Source: Affinirhizobium straminoryzae (GTDB taxonomy: Bacteria > Pseudomonadota > Alphaproteobacteria > Rhizobiales > Rhizobiaceae). From it: a stretch of DNA of 37,142 nucleotides. A program made the translations under genes and the position numbers. The stretch covers positions 1 through 37,142 of the forward strand of contig NZ_VJMG01000031.1 in the NCBI RefSeq assembly GCF_007004135.1, in the 5' to 3' direction. Each line of letters starts with the position of its first letter. Position 1 is the first letter of the stretch. Shown here one piece after another: positions 28,736 through 35,735 of this stretch. The notes below the pieces were generated by a model. That model searched no databases, was not told the origin of the DNA, and was given only the letters and a program-made list of their open reading frames with translations.

Positions 28736-28768
28736 GACAACGAAAGGGCCGGTCAAGCAACCAGCCCT
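28736..28768 (-). terminator. Terminator of the Gly-rich secreted protein gene
   Basis: Read on the minus strand, nine-base arms agggctggt / accggccct (one G-T wobble) with a six-base loop are followed by TTTCGTT, just past the stop at 28795. Confidence 0.6.
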
Positions 28769-28794
28769 GCCGCATATGAAAGACAGATACCTGA

Positions 28795-29136
28795 TCAGCA
28801 GGTCTTTGGTGCTGCGGCCGATTCGGTCGTGCTGCGGGCGTTCTGGTTCGGCGTGACATCGCTGCATTTGCCGCTCATCGTGCGACCGGTGCCGGGCGAC
28901 TGAGCAGAACCGTTGGATCCGCTGCCCGTCGTGCCGTTGGTGGTGGCGGAACCGACGCCGCCCGAGCCCCCCTGACCGCCGCTCCCGGCACCCGACGTGC
29001 CGGAAGGCGTGCCGCCCTGCGTGGCGGAGCCGCCGGTTCCGCCGGAAGAGCCGGATCCGTTCGAAGACGCCTGTGCCATGGCGCCGCTGGCAAGACCGAG
29101 CGATAGCGCGGAAACGGCAACGAGTTTCAAGAACAT
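28795..29136 (-). CDS. Small secreted Gly/Ser/Thr-rich protein
   Basis: A 113-residue protein with a clear signal peptide (FLKLVAVSALSLGLASGAMA, cleavage after AMA near residue 21). The mature chain is dominated by G, S, T, A and Q with no hydrophobic core, followed by a C-terminal stretch with two Cys (GKCSD and the last residue) that could form a disulfide. It has the look of an intrinsically disordered surface or matrix protein. The start at 29136 has a strong AGGAGG. I do not recognise a family. Confidence 0.75.
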   Translation of the reverse strand: MFLKLVAVSALSLGLASGAMAQASSNGSGSSGGTGGSATQGGTPSGTSGAGSGGQGGSGGVGSATTNGTTGSGSNGSAQSPGTGRTMSGKCSDVTPNQNARSTTESAAAPKTC

Positions 29137-29333
29137 GGGATTTCCTCCTGTTGTTTCTTGCAGGCACATCCGAATGCCTGCTGATGAAACCGGAAGAGGT
29201 CGATCTTGTTCCGGCGTTTGATCCCTTCTCTTGCGATGATGCCTGCTTTCGTCAGCAACTGCTGACGGATGTTGGCGGTGACGGCCATGCGTCGGTGGCG
29301 GCCCGCATCGCAGCCTGCCCCTTGCTGTCGGGA

Positions 29334-29504
29334 TCAATCGAACTTGAGCTTCATCTGGATGCCTTTGGGCACGTAAAGCGGCTTGCGGCTGGCAATTTCG
29401 ATCCGTTGGAAGGTCTTGCGTTCCTCGGCCACGCGCTCCCGAAAGGCCCGCGATGCCGCAACGGCCTTCAGCGCATTCTGTACGGCCTGCTCTGCACTTG
29501 TCAT
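29334..29504 (-). CDS. Small basic protein of 56 residues
   Basis: A short frame running from an ATG at 29504 to TGA at 29334 with a near-perfect GGAGG five bases upstream, which strongly supports translation. The sequence is helical and charged (ALKAVAASRAFRERVAEERKTF) and ends in a basic KPLYVPKGIQMKLKFD. No signal peptide or membrane segment. I do not recognise it. It lies between a LysR regulator and the Gly-rich protein, all on the minus strand with gaps of about 116 and 197 bases. Confidence 0.6.
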   Translation of the reverse strand: MTSAEQAVQNALKAVAASRAFRERVAEERKTFQRIEIASRKPLYVPKGIQMKLKFD

Positions 29505-29620
29505 AAGCACCTCCGCGTTTGTTCCTGTTATGTTCTAGTGCCGATTGAGAATCACGTCAACAGGAATATGAGTGGGTGATCATGAATGTGGGGGCGGACA
29601 GGAATGTGAGGGATGCAGAG

Positions 29621-30556
29621 TCAGACGGCGCCTGCGATCACGTTGCGCAGCCAGCGCTGGCTCAGCGTGTGTTCGTTACGGTGGTGCCAGATCTGGTAGA
29701 CCCTGACACGCGGATTGCGAACAGGACATTCCGTAATCTTCAGCGGCAGGATCTCCGCGAAATAGCGCGCGAAGCGACGGGCTGCGGTGAGAACGAGATC
29801 GCTGTTCTGCAGCATGAACGGCGCGTAGAAATGGTTGTCCGTCATGACATTGCGGTCGGCGACCGGATTGGCGGCCTGCGGCGGGCACTCATCGGCATCG
29901 CGCACGAGAGACTTCCGCTCCGAAACGATGAGGTGGCGCGCTTCCTGGTAGTCCGACTGCGAAAGCGGATGGTCCCCCAGAGGATTGTTGGCGTCCATCA
30001 TGCACACCATGTCGTCCTCGAACACCAGCATGGTGCGCAAATGCGGGGACGCGGCCGTCCACTCCCCGATCGCGACATCCATCATGTTGGTGGAGAGGGC
30101 GCGGGTAAAATCGAAGTCTGGTTCCAGGTGCTGCACCGTGACCCGCGACGCGGGCGCAAGGCGGTTGAGTTCGCTGATTGCGGTCTGCACAAGGCCTGGC
30201 GCAACACCGTTCTGAACCCCGATGACGAAGGATTCGCTTAACGTCTGCGGTTCGAAACTCTCCGGCGATATGGTGAGATTGGCGATTTCTTTCAGAACAC
30301 GACTGGCAATCGCATGGATCGCGATGGCTCTTTCTGTCGGGATCAGATTGCCGTTGCGCCGCTTGACCAGGGGGTCCTTGAAGACGATCCGCAGATGTTT
30401 CAGCGCCTGGCTGGCTGCCGGTTGCGACAGATTCAGTCTTTTTGCGGCCCGCGTCACACTTCCTTCTTCGATGATGGCGCAAACAACAGTCAGGCTCGAA
30501 ATGGAAATTCCAGCCAATGATGCATGATTTTTACGCAAGTTCGAGTCAAGCATCAT
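29621..30556 (-). CDS. LysR-family regulator (NodD/SyrM-like type)
   Basis: About 311 residues. The DNA-binding domain (about 10-70) contains ISISSLTVVCAIIEEGSVTR and LSQPAASQALKHLRIVFKDP, which follows the NodD/SyrM-type pattern. The effector domain follows (GVQNGVAPGLVQTAI, VAIGEWTAASPHLRTM). The start is unclear: ATGs at 30556 and 30553 and a GTG at 30577 are in frame, all with weak ribosome sites. There is no divergent partner: upstream is a gene-free stretch of about 700 bases, so the target is unknown. The effector cannot be predicted. Confidence 0.87.
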   Translation of the reverse strand: MMLDSNLRKNHASLAGISISSLTVVCAIIEEGSVTRAAKRLNLSQPAASQALKHLRIVFKDPLVKRRNGNLIPTERAIAIHAIASRVLKEIANLTISPESFEPQTLSESFVIGVQNGVAPGLVQTAISELNRLAPASRVTVQHLEPDFDFTRALSTNMMDVAIGEWTAASPHLRTMLVFEDDMVCMMDANNPLGDHPLSQSDYQEARHLIVSERKSLVRDADECPPQAANPVADRNVMTDNHFYAPFMLQNSDLVLTAARRFARYFAEILPLKITECPVRNPRVRVYQIWHHRNEHTLSQRWLRNVIAGAV

Positions 30557-31266
30557 GATGATCACGCGCCATTTCACGCCAGTGTGGAGAAATAGGAAAA
30601 CATCGAGCCGCGTTCTCTATGTCGCAGAGCGTGTTCTAGGGACTATCCCGCACCGGATTTGCGTTCAAGGCCGGCCGATGATTATGGCTCAACTATAAGA
30701 AAATTGGATGTTTTTGGGCTAATACATTCAATATTTTTGCCAATTGTTAACAATGTTTATAATTAATTATTATTTGCTAAGATAAGGGCGAAGGGTGAAT
30801 CTCGTCACCGTTTTTTCTCGCGCATGGCGGGTGGGAGGTCGATGGATGCGCGCAACCCCCGATATTTTCGTGGCTGGTCGTGAATGAACGGGAGCTGGGA
30901 GCAGGCATGCTTTTCGGGGCCGGGATGGCGAGGAAAGGCGATGGCGGAAGGATGCCCCAAGCCGGATGGCCAGTCCTGCATCCTCTTTGCGGTGGATGCG
31001 CGCGCGGGTGTCGTCTTTACGGTAAATTCGGGTGCAGCAGTCCGCCTTCGGTGCAGGACCGCAAGTCCCGCAGCATTGGATGCGCCTTCTGATCATGACG
31101 CACGCCCGGGATGCCGGGTGCGTTCGGCAGCGTCGATGTTATCCACGTTTCGAGCCCGGAACAGGTATGGCGCGATGCCTCCGGCGACGCGTGAGGATGT
31201 GGGCTCAAGGCATTGACCTTAAAAGCAAAAGGCCCGCGCAAATCAATGCGCAGGCCTTTCAGAAAC
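30557..31266. other. Gene-free region, partly AT-rich
   Basis: I see no convincing gene in about 700 bases. A run from about 30680 to 30785 is markedly AT-rich for this genome and contains a perfect 12-base palindrome (attgttaacaat, 30743-30754). A frame starting at 30941 has a plausible AGGA ribosome site but its protein (about 90 residues) looks random in composition. A TTATCCACG (31139-31147) is one base from the DnaA-box consensus. The right end holds the tRNA-Asn terminator. Confidence 0.4.
31220..31259 (-). terminator. Terminator downstream of tRNA-Asn
   Basis: Inverted repeat aaaggcc-gcgca / tgcgc-ggccttt with one mismatch and a six-base loop; on the minus strand it is followed by TTTTGCTTTT. 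It lies eight bases beyond the encoded CCA of the tRNA. Confidence 0.8.
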
Positions 31267-31341
31267 TGGCTCCCCGGGCCGGATTCGAACCGGCGACCTG
31301 TCGATTAACAGTCGAATGCTCTACCGCTGAGCTACCAGGGA
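31267..31341 (-). tRNA. tRNA-Asn(GTT)
   Basis: A complete 75-base tRNA including encoded CCA (31267-31269). The acceptor stem is TCCCTGG / CCGGGGA (one G-T wobble), the anticodon loop is CTGTTAA with anticodon GTT, and the T loop is ttcgaat. No intron. Confidence 0.95.
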
Positions 31342-31368
31342 ACATCGCGTCGCCGCGGTGTGAGCGGG

Positions 31369-31397
31369 GTAATACTCATGCCCGTTCGATTTGCCAA
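31369..31397 (-). promoter_or_regulatory. Promoter of tRNA-Asn
   Basis: On the minus strand, TTGGCA (31392-31397) and TATTAC (31369-31374) are separated by exactly 17 bases and lie about 28 bases before the tRNA 5' end. Confidence 0.7.
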
Positions 31398-31430
31398 GCG
31401 CTTTTTTCAAAAAAAATTCGCAGGCTTGTT

Positions 31431-31439
31431 TTATCCACA
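31431..31439 (+). promoter_or_regulatory. Perfect DnaA-box sequence
   Basis: TTATCCACA, an exact match to the DnaA-box consensus. It stands alone in a short intergenic gap and may be chance or a DnaA titration/regulatory site. Confidence 0.35.
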
Positions 31440-31493
31440 CGCGTTGCCCATGTGACCGCTGCGGCAGGCGGCTTGCCGAACAGGGTGAATGGC

Positions 31494-31772
31494 TTGAAAG
31501 ACAGGACGAAACAACGAAAGTTCGGAATTCATCCGCAGACCGGCCGTTTGCGGATCGGACGCTTCGAAACGCCGATGCCGCAATCACGGGCGGGGCGCAT
31601 CGTGCTGGGCGCAGGCCTCGTGGGCGGCGGCTGCCTTGGTTTCCTTCCCGTGCTCGGCTTCTGGATGATTCCGCTCGGCCTGATCGTGCTGTCGCAGGAT
31701 CTGGCATTCGTTCGCAGACGACGGCGGCGTCTGTCGGTCTGGTGGGCAAGGCGCCGGACCGGAAAGGGCTGA
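31494..31772 (+). CDS. Small membrane protein of unknown function
   Basis: About 92 residues. A basic N-terminus (KDRTKQRKFGIHPQTGRLRIGRF) is followed by a hydrophobic region (GRIVLGAGLVGGGCLGFLPVLGFWMIPLGLIVLSQDL, two short membrane segments) and a strongly basic C-terminus (FVRRRRRRLSVWWARRR). I recall similar unnamed rhizobial proteins but no function. The start is probably the TTG at 31494, which has AGGGTG six bases upstream; an in-frame GTG at 31485 is the alternative. It is convergent with the ExoD-like gene. Confidence 0.7.
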   Translation: MKDRTKQRKFGIHPQTGRLRIGRFETPMPQSRAGRIVLGAGLVGGGCLGFLPVLGFWMIPLGLIVLSQDLAFVRRRRRRLSVWWARRRTGKG

Positions 31773-31801
31773 CGCGCCTTTCCAATCCCTGAAAAGGCGC
31801 G
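31773..31801. terminator. Bidirectional hairpin between convergent genes
   Basis: Nine-base arms cgcgccttt / aaaggcgcg lie directly after the stop of the small membrane protein and 14 bases from the ExoD-like stop. Confidence 0.5.
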
Positions 31802-31814
31802 ATCAAGCGCGGGA

Positions 31815-32492
31815 TCAGGCCCAGATGCCGGCCAGTCCCTGGCCTGCAGCAAAGGCCATGAAGCCAAGGGCCGCAAAGTAGACCGTCGTGATGACCAGAA
31901 AGAGATAGCCGCCGAGGACCACAATTCCATCGCGCTGCATCATTCCGGTGGCCAGCAGCAGGATGGCGATGCCCGGCAGCGTGTTCGAGAACGGAATGAG
32001 CCCGAGCGGAAACATCAGGAGCACGCCACCCAGGGAAATCGCCAGAGCATTGGCCCGGTTGATTGCCCAGCCGGTGGTGAGCGCAGAAAACCGCGGCTTC
32101 AGGTAACGATCGAGGCGTGACACGAGGCTGGCGCCCTTTTCCAGCGTCGGCACCAGCCTGGCCGTTTCCAGCTTGCGGTCGAGAATGCGCGAGGGCAGCC
32201 AGGGCAGGCGGTTCAGGGCAATTGCGATACTGACCAGAATGATCGCGGCACCGAACACCGTGCTGACGCCAGGGATCGAAACCGGCAGCAGGAAGGGCAG
32301 GGAGGCCAGCGCGCAGATCAGCAGCAGGCCCTGCTCTCCCACGGCATCCATCAGTTCGCGCAGGGTCACGGTATGCCCCTTGATCTCGGAGATCAGGTCT
32401 CGAAGCGTCTGGCTCAGCGATTTGGACGTATCATCGAAGGTCAGGCTCTGATGCAAGGCGTTTGGCTCCCATATGGATGTGGCGGGCCTCAT
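31815..32492 (-). CDS. ExoD-family membrane protein
   Basis: A 225-residue inner-membrane protein. The ExoD signature is visible: a helical N-terminus (SLSQTLRDLISEIKGHTVTLRELMDAVGEQG), then LLLICALASLPFLLPVSIPGVSTVFG and LNRLPWLPSRILDRKL, and a C-terminal membrane pair near residues 145-220. ExoD was described in Sinorhizobium meliloti as needed for exopolysaccharide production and alkaline tolerance; its biochemical role is unknown. The start at 32492 is an ATG without a strong ribosome site. A TTG 12 codons downstream, preceded by GGGAG, is an alternative. Confidence 0.88.
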   Translation of the reverse strand: MRPATSIWEPNALHQSLTFDDTSKSLSQTLRDLISEIKGHTVTLRELMDAVGEQGLLLICALASLPFLLPVSIPGVSTVFGAAIILVSIAIALNRLPWLPSRILDRKLETARLVPTLEKGASLVSRLDRYLKPRFSALTTGWAINRANALAISLGGVLLMFPLGLIPFSNTLPGIAILLLATGMMQRDGIVVLGGYLFLVITTVYFAALGFMAFAAGQGLAGIWA

Positions 32493-32529
32493 TCATACCA
32501 GCATTCCGCGCCCCTCAGAAGAGCTGGGC

Positions 32530-32634
32530 CTAATGATGATTGAGCCACTTGTCATAGGCGCCGCAGGCCAGAACCAGAACAAGCGCGCCCACAATATAGG
32601 GATTCAATGCCACAACCTGGTGAAGATACTGCAT
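32530..32634 (-). CDS. 34-residue single-pass membrane protein
   Basis: A very short frame with a strong GGAGGA six bases before the ATG at 32634. The product is a single hydrophobic helix (VVALNPYIVGALVLVLACGAY) with a polar end (DKWLNHH). Size and composition are those of bacterial small membrane proteins that bind larger membrane complexes. I do not recognise it. The next gene downstream on this strand encodes the ExoD-like protein, beginning 38 bases after the stop, so co-transcription is possible. Confidence 0.6.
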   Translation of the reverse strand: MQYLHQVVALNPYIVGALVLVLACGAYDKWLNHH

Positions 32635-32817
32635 GACGGTTCCTCCAAACCGAAATGACCGGGTGCCTGTCAACGCTCCTCGACGTTGACGACAATCCGA
32701 AGTCTACGCCCGTTTGGCTTGCTTGGCCATCGGCAAATGATGCTGCCCGTTCCCCAGCCTGCGGCAAGCTTCGAGGCTTAAGAAAGCATATCCTTATAAA
32801 CACTCGAGGTGACGACC

Positions 32818-33096
32818 ATGGGGCTTCGGCTTGTATGGAGCAGGGAAGATAATGGCATTGAGAGGCAGGACCCACTTGCGCCGACCGCCGCCGATGTTCA
32901 CCGTGAGGCGGCACGGCGTCTTCGCCTGATCGGCTATCACGGGCACCGCGTGCGCTCGCTTGGCACCGGCAAGCTGATGCCGGACGCGATCCGGCACTTC
33001 AAGATGCAGGTGGATTTTGTTGCGGAGACATTGTCGGCACAAACGCCGATACCAGCCGATTTCGCCGAAGACCGCTACTGGCCACGGCTCGGGTAA
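32818..33096 (+). CDS. Conserved-looking hypothetical protein, 92 residues
   Basis: A soluble, basic protein. Features are the N-terminal GLRLVWSRED, a central helix DVHREAARRLRLIGYHGHRVRSL, and MPDAIRHFKMQVDFVAETL followed by DFAEDRYWP. The ATG at 32818 has GAGG eight bases upstream; an in-frame GTG three codons earlier is an alternative. An upstream TATAAA near 32794 could be a -10 element. I recall similar short rhizobial proteins but no function. It has no obvious operon partner. Confidence 0.65.
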   Translation: MGLRLVWSREDNGIERQDPLAPTAADVHREAARRLRLIGYHGHRVRSLGTGKLMPDAIRHFKMQVDFVAETLSAQTPIPADFAEDRYWPRLG

Positions 33097-33144
33097 ACCG
33101 ACGCGCCATGTTGCCGCACAATTCGAAGATTTCGGTCTGAAGGT

Positions 33145-33218
33145 TGGAGGCCTCGCCCGGAATTGAACCGGGGTACAAGGATTTGCAGTCCTCTGCGTCA
33201 CCACTCCGCCACGAGGCC
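33145..33218 (-). tRNA. tRNA-Cys(GCA)
   Basis: A complete 74-base tRNA with encoded CCA (33145-33147). The acceptor stem is GGCCTCG / CGAGGCC, the anticodon loop is CTGCAAA with anticodon GCA, and the T loop is ttcaatt. Confidence 0.95.
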
Positions 33219-33248
33219 AACCGGGTATTAAAAGCGTGTGGTGGCGGG

Positions 33249-33277
33249 CATTTAGAACGGATCTTGAAACTGTGCAA
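33249..33277 (-). promoter_or_regulatory. Promoter of tRNA-Cys
   Basis: On the minus strand, TTGCAC (33272-33277) and TAAATG (33249-33254) have a 17-base spacer and lie about 31 bases before the tRNA. Confidence 0.65.
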
Positions 33278-33450
33278 GCCCTTATTCGAAAGCGAGGCGT
33301 GATTTTTCCGGTCGTCTTCGTGGGGCTGTGGATGAGTGGCGCAACGTCAGCCTTGGGCCGGCGTCGCGTCCTGCGGTCGTGTCGGCCTTGACGAGGCCAG
33401 GTCCCATCCCGTTGCGGTCAGGAGCCGGGCTTTCATTCATGAACGCCAAA

Positions 33451-33482
33451 GAAGCCGCCCGCGCCGGATGACGGGCGGCTTT
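33451..33482 (-). terminator. Terminator after the proline-rich small protein
   Basis: Arms gaagccgcccg / cgggcggcttt with a ten-base loop, lying 23 bases beyond the stop at 33506. On the minus strand it leads into CTTCTTTGG. Confidence 0.65.
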
Positions 33483-33505
33483 CTTCGCTGAATCTCCCCT
33501 GCCGG

Positions 33506-33700
33506 TCAGGCCATGCCGGCGGGGTCGCCGATCGGCATCAGGGCCGGCTTCAGGGTGGGATCGTTCGGGTTCCTGCTGTCGCCGGGATCCTGAGCGGGCG
33601 TCAGGGGCGGTTTTTCCTGGGTGCGGTCGGGCACGCCGGGAGCCGGGGTGGGGCCGCGCGGTGTGTCTGCAGGATTGCGATCTGGCAGCGTGGTCGGCAT
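33506..33700 (-). CDS. Small Pro/Asp-rich protein
   Basis: A 64-residue protein, probably disordered: PTTLPDRNPADTPRGPTPAPGV, then QDPGDSRNPNDPTLKPALM. No signal peptide, hydrophobic segment or Cys. The start at 33700 has GGGAG eight bases upstream and a clear terminator follows, which supports a real single-gene unit. Function unknown. Confidence 0.6.
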   Translation of the reverse strand: MPTTLPDRNPADTPRGPTPAPGVPDRTQEKPPLTPAQDPGDSRNPNDPTLKPALMPIGDPAGMA

Positions 33701-33877
33701 GGAGCTGTCTCCCTTGCGTGTCTTTCCTCATCGGCCAACCCGTGCAGTGCGGCTTTGTTCCCTGTTTTTCAGCGCAGCAGGGCGGTTTTTGCGGGTGCCG
33801 GAGAAAGCGGTCTTGAAAGCGGACCAAGCCGCCAGTAATACGGAGCCCAGACAGACGCTTTCATGAGGCGAACAGCA

Positions 33878-34531
33878 ATGATGGATTACGAAGCAGCACG
33901 CATCAAAATGGTCGACAACCAGGTGCGCACCACCGATGTCACCTCCCATTCCGTGCTGCGGGCCTTCCTCACGGTTCCGCGGGAAGCCTTTGTGCCGGAA
34001 AAGGCAAAGGCACTGGCTTATATCGATGAGGATATCGAGGTTGCCCCCGGCCGCTACGTGATGGAAGCCTCGCCGCTTGCCAAGCTGTTGCAGCTTGCTG
34101 CCGTGACGAAGGATGACGTTGTGCTGGAAGTGGGTTGCGGCACGGGCTATGCCACGGCGCTGCTGTCCCAGATTGCGAGTGCGGTGGTCGCGGTTGAAAG
34201 CGATGCTGGCCTTGCCGCAAAGGCAACGGAAACGCTTGCTGCGCTCGGCTGCGACAATGTTGCTGTCGTGACGGGTCCGATGGAAGCCGGCTATGCCGCC
34301 GAAGCGCCCTATGACCTCATCTTCATCAATGGTTCCGTGGAAGAGGTCGGCCAGACCCTGTTTGGCCAGCTTCGCGATGGCGGCCGTCTGGTGACGGTGG
34401 TCGGCTATGGCAATGCCTCCACCGCCCGTGTCTACCGCAAGGAAAACGGCGTGCTTTCGGAAGCCGCCTTCTTCAATACCTCCGTCAAGCCGCTGCCGGG
34501 CTTCCGCAAGGCCAAGGAATTCGTGTTCTGA
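33878..34531 (+). CDS. pcm: Protein-L-isoaspartate O-methyltransferase
   Basis: A 217-residue SAM-dependent methyltransferase that repairs isoaspartyl residues in aged proteins, cytoplasmic. The N-terminal MVDNQVRTTDVTSHSVL and VPREAFVP are typical of the family. Motif I is VLEVGCGTGYATALL near residue 85-99, followed by VVAVESD (acidic SAM ribose contact) and GRLVTVVGYG. It is the divergent alphaproteobacterial form. Start at 33878 with GAGG nine bases upstream; a second Met follows immediately. Two hairpins follow the gene: one centred on its stop codon, and one at 34547-34575. Confidence 0.9.
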   Translation: MMDYEAARIKMVDNQVRTTDVTSHSVLRAFLTVPREAFVPEKAKALAYIDEDIEVAPGRYVMEASPLAKLLQLAAVTKDDVVLEVGCGTGYATALLSQIASAVVAVESDAGLAAKATETLAALGCDNVAVVTGPMEAGYAAEAPYDLIFINGSVEEVGQTLFGQLRDGGRLVTVVGYGNASTARVYRKENGVLSEAAFFNTSVKPLPGFRKAKEFVF

Positions 34532-34540
34532 GAACACGAA
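34520..34540. repeat. Perfect inverted repeat centred on the pcm stop codon
   Basis: Nine-base arms ttcgtgttc (34520-34528) and gaacacgaa (34532-34540) enclose exactly the TGA stop of pcm as the three-base loop. Confidence 0.75.
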
Positions 34541-34546
34541 AATTGC

Positions 34547-34575
34547 CGTCAGGCCCGGACAATGCGGGCCTGACG
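34547..34575 (+). terminator. Hairpin after pcm
   Basis: Eleven-base perfect arms (cgtcaggcccg / cgggcctgacg) with a seven-base loop, 16 bases after the pcm stop. There is no T run, so termination may be Rho-dependent or the hairpin may stabilise the transcript. Confidence 0.55.
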
Positions 34576-34723
34576 AGAAAGCTGTGCATCCAGCCGGCCG
34601 CCTCATCTGCGGCAATTGTGAAATTCCCCGCCCATCGCGTAGACTTGTGATTGATTCGACAGCCCGATCTCGTGCGAGATCATGCATTTCAAAGCTGTCA
34701 ACCAGTCATGAACGGGGATCCAG

Positions 34724-35620
34724 ATGGCTCAGTCCAGTGCAGCGCGCGAACCTTCCATGGAAGAAATCCTGGCTTCCATCCGCAGGATCATCGAAAGCAA
34801 TGATCCGGTGAGCGAGGGGCAGGCCGTGACCGGCGCCCGCAACCGCACTGTAGAGGATCCGACGCGCGATTTCGAGGACGACGAGATCGAACTGGATACC
34901 GAACTGGAGGCGCCCTTCGTCGCACAGGTGGCTGCCAACGATCCCGGTGGCAGCTTCGTGCCGTCCTCCGCCGAAAGCCTGCCGCTGCGTCCGACGATCG
35001 ATCCGGCCATGCGCCAGCGTTTTGCCGAGGAAGCCGGCATGCCGGCCGAGCGGGCGCCTGAGCGCACGCTGTCGCTCGCCGATGTCGCGGCCCGCGTGCG
35101 CGCCGCCGCCGGCCGCGTTCCGGAGCCCGTCGCACAACGCGCCGCGCCTGCCCCACAGCCGTCGGCTGCCGCACCGGCGCCTCAGGCGGCACCGGCACCC
35201 GTGACCGAAAGCCGGCCCCAGCCAGTGCTGCGCGCGGCCGAACCGATGCGCGCCGAACAGGAGCCTCTCCGTCGCGAGATGGCGCGCGATGTGCCGGCGC
35301 CCGAATTTGCCGAACGTCGTCCTGCAGAGGCCGTGGTTACCCCGGTTGTGGAAGAGCGGATCGTGTCCGCCGAGTCGCTGCCGGTGCGGATCGAGGAGCA
35401 GGTGTCGCTTCTCTCCGATGAGGCCGGCCAGCGCATTGCCCGCTCGTTCAACGAACTGGCCGACATCTTCAACGGCATCGAGCGGCAGTCGGTGGAAGAC
35501 ATGGCGCGCGAGATGCTGCAGCCGATGCTGCGCGACTGGCTGGACGACAACCTGCCAACGCTGGTGGAGCGGCTGGTGCGCGAGGAAATCGAACGGGTGG
35601 CGCGCGGCCCGCGCCGCTGA
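34724..35620 (+). CDS. popZ: PopZ-like cell-pole organising protein (DUF2497)
   Basis: A 298-residue protein of the DUF2497 family, which includes PopZ, the pole-organising scaffold of Caulobacter and Agrobacterium that anchors chromosome origins and polar proteins. The N-terminal helix REPSMEEILASIRRII (residues 8-23) and the C-terminal multimerisation region (about 220-295: SFNELADIFNGIER, then LQPMLRDWLDDNLPTLVERLV) are both conserved. The middle is a long acidic and P/A/E-rich disordered linker, as expected. It lies 115 bases upstream of valS in the same direction, a rhizobial arrangement. The start at 34724 follows GGGGATCC at normal distance. Confidence 0.92.
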   Translation: MAQSSAAREPSMEEILASIRRIIESNDPVSEGQAVTGARNRTVEDPTRDFEDDEIELDTELEAPFVAQVAANDPGGSFVPSSAESLPLRPTIDPAMRQRFAEEAGMPAERAPERTLSLADVAARVRAAAGRVPEPVAQRAAPAPQPSAAAPAPQAAPAPVTESRPQPVLRAAEPMRAEQEPLRREMARDVPAPEFAERRPAEAVVTPVVEERIVSAESLPVRIEEQVSLLSDEAGQRIARSFNELADIFNGIERQSVEDMAREMLQPMLRDWLDDNLPTLVERLVREEIERVARGPRR

Positions 35621-35644
35621 GCCGGATCTGCCGCCAAGCCGAGG

Positions 35645-35670
35645 GGCCGCTTTCCGGAGCGGCCTTTTTT
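35645..35670 (+). terminator. Rho-independent terminator after popZ
   Basis: Stem ggccgct / agcggcc with a six-base loop, followed by six T, 25 bases after the popZ stop. Confidence 0.9.
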
Positions 35671-35672
35671 AT

Positions 35673-35698
35673 TGACTCGTCCTGGGCAGTCCTATTTA
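35673..35698 (+). promoter_or_regulatory. Possible valS promoter
   Basis: TTGACT just after the popZ terminator and TATTTA at 35693-35698, but the spacer is only 15 bases, so this is tentative. Confidence 0.3.
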
Positions 35699-35735
35699 CA
35701 GCCAAGCAAAGCGAACTCGAAATTCTGGTCGGAAA

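Noticed and set aside
30884..31216. Possible 110-residue gene (or about 90 residues from 30941)
   Set aside because: A plausible ribosome site exists for the shorter form, but the composition looks random and the end overlaps no family-like pattern; left as unassigned.
30680..31440. Replication origin suggested by AT-rich DNA and DnaA-box-like sequences
   Set aside because: Only two widely spaced boxes, no clustered array, and none of the usual origin neighbours such as hemE or parAB.
31032..31772. Full 246-residue form of the small membrane protein
   Set aside because: The upstream part runs through the tRNA-Asn gene on the opposite strand; only the last 92 residues look like a protein.
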